64,000 nucleotides of DNA, from positions 372,001 to 436,000 of the forward strand of contig NZ_JAGTXB010000006.1 of the NCBI RefSeq assembly GCF_018224885.1, given 5' to 3'. A program made the translations under genes and the position numbers. A model generated the notes under the pieces. It was not told the origin of the DNA and did no database searches. It saw only the letters and a list, made by a program, of their open reading frames with translations. Position 1 is the stretch's first letter. Each line of letters begins with the position of its first letter. The DNA comes from Chitinophaga hostae. Lineage in GTDB: Bacteria; Bacteroidota; Bacteroidia; Chitinophagales; Chitinophagaceae. Shown one piece after another: positions 31,501-36,873 of the stretch.

Positions 31501-34500
31501 CTCCATCCTGAATAAAGCCTCACTGCTATTTAATGCAACAGAGGCAGCGAAAGATTCTGTGAATACCCGAATCATCAATGTGCCCGGTGTATCCGTTACC
31601 AAATCTGGCCCGCATACCATCGATGCAGGCAGCAATGTCACCTATAACATTGATGTGGTAAATGCCGGCCCGTCTGACCTGGTGAATGCACTGGTGAAAG
31701 ATATTGTGCCTGCGCAGATAAAGAATGTTTCGTGGAACATTACGCTCGAGGGGGGCGCTACGCTGGCTGCGAGCACACCTGTTACCGGAACGGGCAGCTT
31801 AATCAGTTTCCATGGTAATGTACCGGCCGGCAATACCAATGCCATCCACATCTTAGTTACAGGTACGGCCGATCCGGACTTTACAGGCGTTATCACAAAT
31901 GTGGCTACGGCAACGGATGCCAATGGAAAAGAATACACCGGCAGTGTAACCACAGATGTACAGCGGCTCGCGCAGATGGCGATTACGAAGTCCGGTCCGG
32001 CCAAATTAGATGCGGGTGAAGTGATCAGCTACCTGGTCACCGCCACTAATCTCGGACCTTCCAATGCAAATGGAATCACTATCACAGATGTGGTGCCTGC
32101 AACTATTACAGATGTTACCTGGGCAGCTGTTGCCAACGGAAATGCGGTGATCATTGGTCCTGCAGCAGGAACAGGCAGCAGTATTGCCGTCAAAGGAAAT
32201 ATCCCAGGCGGTACTGCTAATAATATACAACTGACCATTAACGGAAAAATACCTGCTAATACCACGGCCACCAGCATCAGCAATGCGGCGGCATTGAAAC
32301 AACCAGACAGCAGCATTATTACCAGTGATCCGGTGGTAACTACTATCCAGCGCAAAACAAACATCAGCATCGTGAAACAGGCGCCATCTGCAGCTAACGC
32401 AGGAGATAGCCTGAGTTATACCATCACGGTCAGCAATACCGGCCCTTCCGACGCCACAGATGTTGCTATCAGCGATATAGTAACGGATACACTTACAGGC
32501 GTACGTTGGTGTGCAATAGCAACAGGAGCTGCACAGGTAACCGGCAGCACTGCCGGTTCAGGCAACCAGGTGAATATACATGCAGTGATACCGGCAGGTG
32601 TAAATAATGTTGTTACCATACAAATTACCGGTCGCATTGCACCAGGCTTTATCGGAACATTGACCAACCGGGCTTCGGCCACTTCAAACGGAGAACAGTT
32701 CCCATCGAATACTACCACTACGAACGTAACACCGCGCTCAGCGTTTACCATTACTAAAACAGGCCCCGCTGTTGTTAATGCCGGTGATAGCATCAAATAC
32801 GTAGTGACGGTATTAAATGCCGGGCCGTCTGATGCAACAGGTATTACCATTACAGACATTGTTCCTGCAACGATAACAGGTGTAAGCTGGGTAGCTACCG
32901 CGGGTGGAAGCGCGGCCACTACAAGTGCTGCCGCCGGAACCGGTAATAATATTGCCGTGAAAGGTAATATCCCGGCAGGCACCGGCAATAACATCATACT
33001 TCAAATCAGTGGTATGATACCGGCTAATACCACTGCTGCCGATGTTAGTAATACTGCCAGCTTAACCAAACCTGACAATACCACTATCAGCAGCACGCAG
33101 GTGATCACTACTATTGGCCGTAAATATCAACTCCGGATTAATAAACAAGCGCCGGCCACCGGTATCGCGGGCGATAGTCTGAAGTATACTATTACGGTAA
33201 CAAACGATGGTCCATCCGATGCGACCGGTGTGAAGATCAGCGATATTGTTTCTGATACGCTCAGTGGCGTTAGCTGGACAGCCACTGCCACCGGCAATGC
33301 GCAGATCACCGGCAACAGCAGCGGCAGCGGTGACGTTACGCTGACCGGTAATATTAACGCCGGTACAGGTAATGCGATCAATATACAAATTGCAGGTAAG
33401 ATTAATCCTGCTTTCAGTGGCACCATTACCAATACCGCCAGCGCAACAGATATCAATAATAGGATAGTAACCGCAACAGCGTCTACTGTGGTAAATACAC
33501 AATCGGCATTGAGTATTGTCAAAACAGGCAGTGCACAGGTGAATGCAGGTGATACCATTCATTATGTTATCACCGCCAGTAATGCAGGTCCATCAAATGC
33601 AGCAGGTGTGAGCATTGCAGACCAGGTGCCTGCAGCGGTTGTTAATGTTAGCTGGACAGCTGTGGCCAATGGAACCTCACAGCTCGCTGGCGGAGCAACA
33701 GGAAGTGGTAATAATGTGCTGGTGAAAGGAGATATTGATGCAGGTGCGGGTAATACCATTGTAGTGAATATTACCGGCGTGGTAGCGCCGGGTACAACCA
33801 CCAATGTATCCAATATTGCGGTACTCAAACCAGTAACCGGCGACTCTATCCCGAGCACGCCTGTTGTAACGGTAGTAACGCAGCAGCCTGCATTGCGTAT
33901 TGTAAAACAGGCGGCCGCCAATGCTGTTGCAGGGGATAGTCTGAAGTATACTATTACGGTAACAAACGATGGTCCATCCGATGCGACCGGTGTGAAGATC
34001 AGCGATATTGTTTCTGATACGCTCAGTGGCGTTAGCTGGACAGCCACTGCCACCGGCAATGCGCAGATCACCGGCAACAGCAGCGGCAGCGGTGACGTTA
34101 CGCTGACCGGTAATATTAACGCCGGTACAGGTAATGCGATCAATATACAAATTGCAGGTAAGATTGATCCTGCTTTCAAGGGCAGCATTATCAATATTGC
34201 CAGTGCTACTGATGTTAATAATAAAACGGTTACCAGTACGGTTACTACACAGGTAAGCAGCCAGTCTCAGCTCCGAATCACGAAAACCGGTACGCGACAG
34301 GTAAATGCCGGCGATACCATCCGCTATGTGATTACAGCATCTAATGCCGGACCATCTTCCGCGCAGGGGGTAACGATTACAGACCTGGTACCGGCAGTCA
34401 TTGGTAAGGTAACCTGGACGGCAGTGGCCAATGGTACTTCGCAATTAACAGGCGGATCTGGTGGCAGCGGCAATAATGTTATGGTGAAAGGTAACCTCGA

Positions 34501-35698
34501 TGCAGGTAACGGAAATACTATACAGATAAATATTACAGGTGTGGTGCCTGCAGATGCAACAGTAACAAGTGTTTCGAACACCGCTATCCTGCAGCCGGAA
34601 ACTGGCTCGCCAATTCCGACCGATCCGGTGGAAACCATCGTCATCCCTGCTGTGAAAACAGCAGACCTCTCTGTTACCAAGTCAGGTCCTGTTAGTTTGC
34701 AACGCAACGATTCCATCACTTATGTGCTGGTAGCAGCCAACGCGGGTCCTGCAGCGGCCAATGGCGCCGTGATTACAGATATATTGCCGGTGAGCATTGA
34801 AGGTGCTTATGCGGTAGTGCAGAGCGTTACCGGAGGTGCCGGTGATATTCAGATCACTAACACAGGCAATGTTATCCGCGCAACCGTAGGTAATTTCCCT
34901 GCGGGTGCAAACGTACGGATCACTATCAGGGGTAAGGTGGTGACTACTACGCAGCTGCGTAACCAGGCGGTGATTGCAACGCCAGAGGGTATCACTGATG
35001 GTAATCAGCAAAACAATACCAGTGCTACTGTTATTACTGATGTGAAAGAACTGCCGATGGCGGATCTGCAGGTGCAGAAAGCTTTAGTGAATACAACGCC
35101 ATTGCAGGTTGGAGGTAAAGCAGAATTTGTGATCACGCTGAATAATGCTGGTCCATTTACGGCGCCGGTGATCAGGGTGAAAGATACGTTAAGCGGTAAT
35201 CTCGATATCATCAATGGATTTGACGCCAGCGCAGGCGAAGTAAGTTATGATCCGGGCTCCAAAATACTGACATGGACGCTTGATAGTTTACGAGTAACGC
35301 AAACGGCTACACTAAAATATGCCGCACGTGTTACCAATACCGGCGATGTGGTTAACAGCGCTACCGCTGCATCATTGTTGCCGGATCCGGATTTGTCCAA
35401 TAACAGGGCTACCAGTAAGGTAATTACTGTAACAGGCGATGATATTCTTATTCCGAATGTGATTACACCGAACGGTGATGGTAAGAATGATAAGTTCGTG
35501 ATTATTGGTATCTCCAGGTATCCTAATTCTTCCTTATTTATCTATAACCGTTGGGGTAACATGGTGTACCAGTCAAAGAACTACCAGAACGAATGGAATG
35601 GAAAAGACCTGAACGAAGGCACTTACTATTACATCCTGAAACTGAACACACCAAATGGAGAAAGGTCCTACAAAGGATGGATTGAATTACTGAGATAA
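19541..35698 (+). CDS. Giant type IX-secreted surface protein with about 33 DUF11 repeats and a CHU_C domain
   Basis: A 5385-residue exported protein. In order: signal peptide (residues 1-21); a unique N-terminal beta-rich region (to about 515); one DUF11 domain; several Ig/PKD-like segments with paired cysteines; a second DUF11; a tandem-95/cadherin-like module (PPVAADDQYTTLRDVPVQGN..., near nt 23285); then a nearly unbroken DUF11 array (PF01345, about 120 residues each, marked by ITYTITVTNNGPSD variants) from nt 23564 to 35437; and a C-terminal gliding-motility domain (CHU_C, PF13585, IPNVITPNGDGKNDKF...YNRWG) that serves as the type IX secretion signal. I count about 33 DUF11 copies. The ATG at 19541 directly precedes the signal peptide; an upstream GTG (19502) would place 13 extra residues before it. 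The gene is followed 8 bp later by a PorP/SprF gene. The likely role is a surface filament or adhesin; a link to gliding is inferred. Confidence 0.92.
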   Translation: MKRIFPVCVLVFLYLVLAIESFGEGSKDMYPSGALGNRAYMTSSSTATSSLIGNIYNPGRMFVYAKAGEVIYIGSSAQGIGSGTTRLVAPNGTSYNTGSSTITGRINNRAEELAGPSALAVGGYSAYSRTVLATEEGIWTIEFGPPNPASTSLGTGFSPPAANAAWTTANQNAVSTLALIVAWDITVASGGVAQSGRAYVNIFTGNAGTASSAFYGKFNVLTKDGFTYTAAGNGIQPFLFAFFVNNKGTRDKTTGVPVYKSVDLGSVTSSNGAYSFHNPTLPDDATNITQKLFYNAPDNTLPSSASLWSGGAAATTWLISTPINPVVSLVFFTGREGTPGRSGTPPLGGGYVHFTANQNGNFKISIDVNNNGSTADPVDRIITGSSVSGDNAILWDGKNGLGADVASGTNITVSVVLFSGEVHFPYMDVENNVNGINITRTNGSNAPDPTVYWNDELLGSGVGAPVPVNASASPGVNSTLNGHRYTNSYGDNSLLDTWAYIFSAPQVASVTVKQYQADLEVVNNIPSLTAICAGKPITYTTILRNNGPDSANGARYIFSFPAQLANVVVTPVVSGNAVIVTSAITGNAYNATVNLPNGATISYTITGTLTDVPVGGNLITKSSALRPPDVTDPDATSAASGNPVDPDIECNGAPSGAGCNNIKTSSIPVSTAIGSNIVNASQSICIGSTPSPLTGNAITGSPVYLWQSSITSATAGFAPATGTNNGKDYTPAALPQSTWYRRIVNSGSCSDTSAAIMITVNPLLLPGVIAGNQTFCGNGDPVAFTQTTPATGGSGTYTYRWQSSVNNNTFNDIAGATLVTYDAPAVSQTTYFRRIVSSTGSGCADMISDTLTVLINAVPTIAAAGGDQQLCDVNATTLSGNTPVTGTGGWRQLSGPNTALIADTALPNAGITGLTSGTYAFVWTIRNGVCAPSTDTVLITIAPLPSAASAGDDQALCNASTTTLTGNIPVNGTGTWTTISSPASPVFANANLGTTGIQGLQPGVYQLKWTISSGACASTADTMQITVNALPTTANAGPDQTKNNSGLFNMNANTATSGTGAWAVVGGAGSIADPSNPNTTVTLQPNTTATLTWSVTNGNCPPSADTVVLRYVRQADLKVTKTDAGNTYKAGGPVTYTITVENLGPSDVSGFQIQDVLPSKMQNATWTSAVNGVGVSVSPASGSGPAVSTTGNLPFAAGNQIVITVKGIVDPAALGGDSMVNQAIVPIPLETPDPNESNNTSTVKGIVPNNPPVAADDQYTTLRDVPVQGNVLTNDSDPEHGALTASLVSGPSNGILQLNPDGTFTYTPNPGYTGTDSYVYNACDDKGACSPATATIEVKPAVLDLSVSKAATPANAGAGEALSYTITVTNNGPSKLLATETFTVADSLPQGFVANSYTPSAGTYTPASGQWTGVALAPGQTVSLVIAGEVSAAYTGNELSNRVITKPPPGTTDPTPADTTIVTPVTRKVEVVVTKTDNTTLYTPGTTVTYNVAYTNNGPSDVLQLQVTDPLPAGITTASWNYAFTAGSQPNGQGTGAIDQKWDLPAGAGVIYTLTMVIPSNFTGPLVNKATAIVPPGYTNINPAANTATDTDTAAPRYNVTITKDGPASEIAGTSISYHLQIMNTGPSDLPAAVVSDILPSFVQNATWTVTPSGTATADVSNGNGHVVFTAKLPAGSANKLDVTITGTLSAAATGSFENIATVNIPGQPVITSNNVITTVQNQTGLNITKESTPAGNVTAGEAIQYKISVTNNGPSNATGVVITDVIPAVIQNPQWQAAGSGGAVVTGAAAGSGSNINTTADIPAGAPNVIIVTVSGTVSAAAKDTIMNTATAGTPAGPSVTAGSEVKVLNKPGLQIVKTGPGTADAGTKVNYTITVTNNGPSDAVNATVTDVLSSTLTGVSWTATAAGSATVTGGASGNNNNILVTGDIPAGAGNNIIIRVTGILITEASGTITNTAKVQVNNDSPVPSNEIVTTINNKPGLVISKSGPAAASAGERITYTIEVSNTGPSDAFNAQLRDTLSAFLKDLQVQVNSHGKTTVASAVISNSILQLSGDFPVGDTNYAVILLSGVIDPAFKGQIPNQAFIYAANNTSVASDRVITIVTSDPKLIINKNGPDTVAAGQLITYKLLVTNTGLSDAQNITIHDIVATLSGVSWNATPGGIASVTGGASGSGNTIAVNGTIPAGTGNYIAITIVGKVSPGAAGQLSNAATADGPGIPPVHSDTVITNVLNKPQLQISKTGPQNAVGGERMMYTLDITNSGPSNATAVNIADVVPAAVQHLDWTAVASGGAVISGPASGNTNNVTVTANIPADTGRIRITINGTFDPAAAGTITNTATAGVSGGTPVSASLQTNITNEPALSIDKSGPATIHAGEQITYTLVATNTGLSDAKEIFIQDVIAAQVSNVSWTTSVVGNAAVTTGATGTGNSLLISGDLAAGSGNHIFVTVTGTVSPDFIGTLRNDAAIYQKGRDTTKSEIVNTTVTSASALQLAKSAPDTLAAGSAITYTVVITNNGPSNAKQVTISDVVPGSVKNVTWTAVSNGEAAVTGGAGSGNNISFTGDIEAGTGNSILLTIEGTIDPAFTGDINNTATATITGQPPFTSNDAVTHVVNTPGVSISKSGPAQSPAGADISWIITVTNNGPSDAIGIVVKDTIPNGVTNVSWTTVNNGAGLVTAGGTGSGNTISVTGNVPAGAGNTIQVMVTGNVLSSYSGAPLVNRAVAVVPGQPVTSDTVSTTITNNPGLQVVKTGPGAISAGEKVTYTITITNNGPSDAVNVAIADVLDPALLSPHWTAATTGAGTSMNNTEDTVNINTTGNIPAGPGHSIVITLTGVLNPDFTGTQLVNTASATPPGLPGVSSTVTSTVTRKADLQIIKSGPANAIAGEQVTYNITITNRGPSNVKGVEIADIIPPGIINASWTAIATGAGAAVSVASGTGDVATTADIPAGSGTITIVISAQVNPGALTGAIDNTATATPPAGVTDNTPATSTVTTNVTRAADLVIVKSGPANRNAGQHITWQLVVTNRGISDVSNAVITDVVPNFATISSVTTSTRGNATAGVPVIVDKNITLSADIAAGAGNEVIVTINGQVMSEAIGTLTNTATVTPPADVTETIPANNTSSISTNVTSDVGLQLSKSGPATVNVGDTIHYDIELTNTGLSVADNIAIADLVPADISAVTWTAVPIGTASVSIPGGSGNNINLTGMLGGDQSGTILISIKGLVSATSASTITNVVTATFGGVKSSQVVTSVNKTANLRISKTAPSAIAAGQPITYVIKVNNAGPADVTGATIADAIPAGITNLTWTAAATNGASVTPGSGTGNTVSLLADIRANTDTITLVVKGMVDVGFTGTLTNTATATPPVGVTNPVPAIATVNTVVTSQPGLVLVKSGPAEIAAGTAITYRLELRNNGPSNATNVKLQDVIPAEILNATWVGTGNGTTSSGSGNVDVTRDVPVDSVITVLVSGMTDPAFNGVMTNIAVANGNGQTVNSNVVNTNVISRPSLQISKAGPANLAAGQSVSYVVKVTNNGPSTANNITIADVIPAAIKNAVWNATAGGSAAITGGNVSNKPGNVVLTGSIPAGAANSILVTINGIVDAAYSGMLTNIASVTPENGQPITATAISEITVNPGIRLVKSAPDSANAGSRITYTIDAYNDGPSDAAGIVLADSLPVQLQQVVWSATAAGNAVISGGNVTGKTGNVVITANIPAGTGNVIHIQVSGIIDPAYAGELSNTATADVNGKIVPSNDVTTEVVNRVAIRLVKTGPARANAGAQITYTLVLDNGGPSDASAITVSDILPATIQNPVWSATASGAANINGGNISGRTGNVSFVANVPTGTNNRVLVSITGTIAPSFTGTVTNTGGYTINGLPEVPSNPVVTTVAASPGLQLRKTGPDTLAAGRKITYVLQASNNGPSDANNITISDNVPAGIQQVSWTATAATGAAILGSATGYTNNVSVNGNIPVGGSIVVTITGTIVAGQTGSILNKASLLFNATEAAKDSVNTRIINVPGVSVTKSGPHTIDAGSNVTYNIDVVNAGPSDLVNALVKDIVPAQIKNVSWNITLEGGATLAASTPVTGTGSLISFHGNVPAGNTNAIHILVTGTADPDFTGVITNVATATDANGKEYTGSVTTDVQRLAQMAITKSGPAKLDAGEVISYLVTATNLGPSNANGITITDVVPATITDVTWAAVANGNAVIIGPAAGTGSSIAVKGNIPGGTANNIQLTINGKIPANTTATSISNAAALKQPDSSIITSDPVVTTIQRKTNISIVKQAPSAANAGDSLSYTITVSNTGPSDATDVAISDIVTDTLTGVRWCAIATGAAQVTGSTAGSGNQVNIHAVIPAGVNNVVTIQITGRIAPGFIGTLTNRASATSNGEQFPSNTTTTNVTPRSAFTITKTGPAVVNAGDSIKYVVTVLNAGPSDATGITITDIVPATITGVSWVATAGGSAATTSAAAGTGNNIAVKGNIPAGTGNNIILQISGMIPANTTAADVSNTASLTKPDNTTISSTQVITTIGRKYQLRINKQAPATGIAGDSLKYTITVTNDGPSDATGVKISDIVSDTLSGVSWTATATGNAQITGNSSGSGDVTLTGNINAGTGNAINIQIAGKINPAFSGTITNTASATDINNRIVTATASTVVNTQSALSIVKTGSAQVNAGDTIHYVITASNAGPSNAAGVSIADQVPAAVVNVSWTAVANGTSQLAGGATGSGNNVLVKGDIDAGAGNTIVVNITGVVAPGTTTNVSNIAVLKPVTGDSIPSTPVVTVVTQQPALRIVKQAAANAVAGDSLKYTITVTNDGPSDATGVKISDIVSDTLSGVSWTATATGNAQITGNSSGSGDVTLTGNINAGTGNAINIQIAGKIDPAFKGSIINIASATDVNNKTVTSTVTTQVSSQSQLRITKTGTRQVNAGDTIRYVITASNAGPSSAQGVTITDLVPAVIGKVTWTAVANGTSQLTGGSGGSGNNVMVKGNLDAGNGNTIQINITGVVPADATVTSVSNTAILQPETGSPIPTDPVETIVIPAVKTADLSVTKSGPVSLQRNDSITYVLVAANAGPAAANGAVITDILPVSIEGAYAVVQSVTGGAGDIQITNTGNVIRATVGNFPAGANVRITIRGKVVTTTQLRNQAVIATPEGITDGNQQNNTSATVITDVKELPMADLQVQKALVNTTPLQVGGKAEFVITLNNAGPFTAPVIRVKDTLSGNLDIINGFDASAGEVSYDPGSKILTWTLDSLRVTQTATLKYAARVTNTGDVVNSATAASLLPDPDLSNNRATSKVITVTGDDILIPNVITPNGDGKNDKFVIIGISRYPNSSLFIYNRWGNMVYQSKNYQNEWNGKDLNEGTYYYILKLNTPNGERSYKGWIELLR
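33173..33403 (+). repeat. Perfect 231-bp direct repeat, copy 1
   Basis: Identical base for base to 33935-34165. The offset is 762 bp (254 codons), exactly two DUF11 units, so the reading frame is kept. It covers most of one DUF11 domain. Confidence 0.95.
33935..34165 (+). repeat. Perfect 231-bp direct repeat, copy 2
   Basis: Second copy of the segment at 33173-33403. Identity stops abruptly at both ends (C against G before the repeat, A against G after it), which points to a recent duplication or gene-conversion tract. Confidence 0.95.
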
Positions 35699-35706
35699 GA
35701 TGTACT

Positions 35707-36699
35707 ATGAAAAAGATAATCCTGCTGTGGGTGAGCTGTTGCTGCTGGCTCCCGACATTAGCACAGCAAAACCTGCAGTTTAGCCAGTATGTATTCAATG
35801 GTCTGAGTGTAAATCCTGCTTACGCAGGATATAAGCAGGACTGGTATCTCAATGCTATTTACCGCCATCAGTGGGTAAGCTTTCCGGGCGCGCCGCAAAC
35901 TGCCGGAATTTCTATCGACGGACTTACCAATGCCCGGGATGAAAGGGTAGGAGTGGGCGCCCAGGTGATGATGGATAACCTGGGGCCGGAGAATTCGTTA
36001 TCTGCCTATGGTTTTTATTCTTATCGTATACCATTGGGAGATGAAGGCACAAAACGCCTCTGCATTGGCATCGGGGGAGGGATCACGCAATATAGTATCG
36101 ACGGTACTGCGTTGAAATATATTGATGACCAGGATAATGCCATTCCCATGGGAAAAACATCGACCATTATTCCCGATGCGCGCTTTGGTGTGTATTATTA
36201 CACGCCTAAGTTTTATGCAGGCGTTTCCGTGATGGATCTGCTGTCGCTGTATACAGATAATACCCGTTACTATTGGGGCGGATTTAATTATAAAACCATC
36301 CGTAAAACCCAGCACCTGTACCTCACTGCCGGTTACCTGTTCGATTTATCAGAAAGTTTGAAACTCAAGCCATCCCTGATGGTGAAAGAAGATTTTAAAG
36401 GGCCTACCAATGTGGATTTGAACGCTTTTTTGCTGATCGCCGATAAACTTTGGGTAGGCGGTTCTTATCGCACAGGGGTGAAGTTATGGGAGAAGCCCGC
36501 CCTGGATGATAACCTGGAGCAGCTTGATGCTGCCAGTGTGATAGTGGAATTTTATGCCACACCGCAATTACGGATTGGTTATTCTTACGACATCTCGATC
36601 AACAAAATGGCTGGGTACCAGCAGGGATCCCATGAAATTTCTGTGGGCTTCCTGTTTAACAGTAAACAGTCCAGGATTAGTACGCCTAGATATTTTTAG
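35707..36699 (+). CDS. PorP/SprF family type IX secretion outer-membrane protein
   Basis: A 330-residue outer-membrane beta-barrel protein with a signal peptide (cleavage near LPTLAQ). The opening QNLQFSQYVFNGLSVNPAYAGYKQDWYLNAIYRHQWVSFPGAPQT is the hallmark of the PorP/SprF family (PF11751). These proteins pair with individual type IX cargo proteins that carry CHU_C-type signals and are thought to anchor or export them. The start lies 8 bp after the stop codon of the giant DUF11 protein, so the two form an operon, with the cargo as the obvious partner. In Flavobacterium johnsoniae the adhesin gene sprB is similarly followed by sprF. Confidence 0.92.
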   Translation: MKKIILLWVSCCCWLPTLAQQNLQFSQYVFNGLSVNPAYAGYKQDWYLNAIYRHQWVSFPGAPQTAGISIDGLTNARDERVGVGAQVMMDNLGPENSLSAYGFYSYRIPLGDEGTKRLCIGIGGGITQYSIDGTALKYIDDQDNAIPMGKTSTIIPDARFGVYYYTPKFYAGVSVMDLLSLYTDNTRYYWGGFNYKTIRKTQHLYLTAGYLFDLSESLKLKPSLMVKEDFKGPTNVDLNAFLLIADKLWVGGSYRTGVKLWEKPALDDNLEQLDAASVIVEFYATPQLRIGYSYDISINKMAGYQQGSHEISVGFLFNSKQSRISTPRYF

Positions 36700-36820
36700 G
36701 AAGTAATAAACTGTTAATCTCCATCATTCTTACGGAAGTTCCTGCCCTCTGTACAGTAATTCTTTGCTGTTATAACTACTTCTTCTTCCGGAAGGGGGGG
36801 GACTTTGTTTTAAGATAATA

Positions 36821-36852
36821 TTTGGTTTATAAAATAAACTAGTTTACATTTG
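36821..36852 (+). promoter_or_regulatory. Complete Bacteroidota-type promoter of the TonB receptor operon
   Basis: TTTG at 36821-36824, a 20-bp spacer and TACATTTG at 36845-36852 fit the TTTG-N(19-21)-TAnnTTTG consensus on both elements. The start codon lies 21 bp downstream. Confidence 0.7.
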
Positions 36853-36873
36853 TTCTGTATTTAATCCCTGAAT

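Larger units (their letters stand above)
23564..35437 (+). repeat. Tandem DUF11 coding array
   Basis: About 31 in-frame units of roughly 360-400 bp. Each begins with a hydrophobic strand and K-[ST]-x-P (for example LQISKTGP) followed 14-18 residues later by Y-x-[IV]-x-[VAI]-x-N-x-G-[PL]-S. Most units are diverged, but the last third (from about 32000) is more alike and follows an alternating two-domain pattern. Confidence 0.9.

Noticed and set aside
20611..35214. Many long open frames on the minus strand across the giant gene (for example near 27829-28575 and 29876-30961).
   Set aside because: They lie opposite a strongly conserved repetitive coding sequence, are repetitive themselves and have no domain features. 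They are a by-product of the Thr/Ala/Asn/Gly-rich codon pattern.
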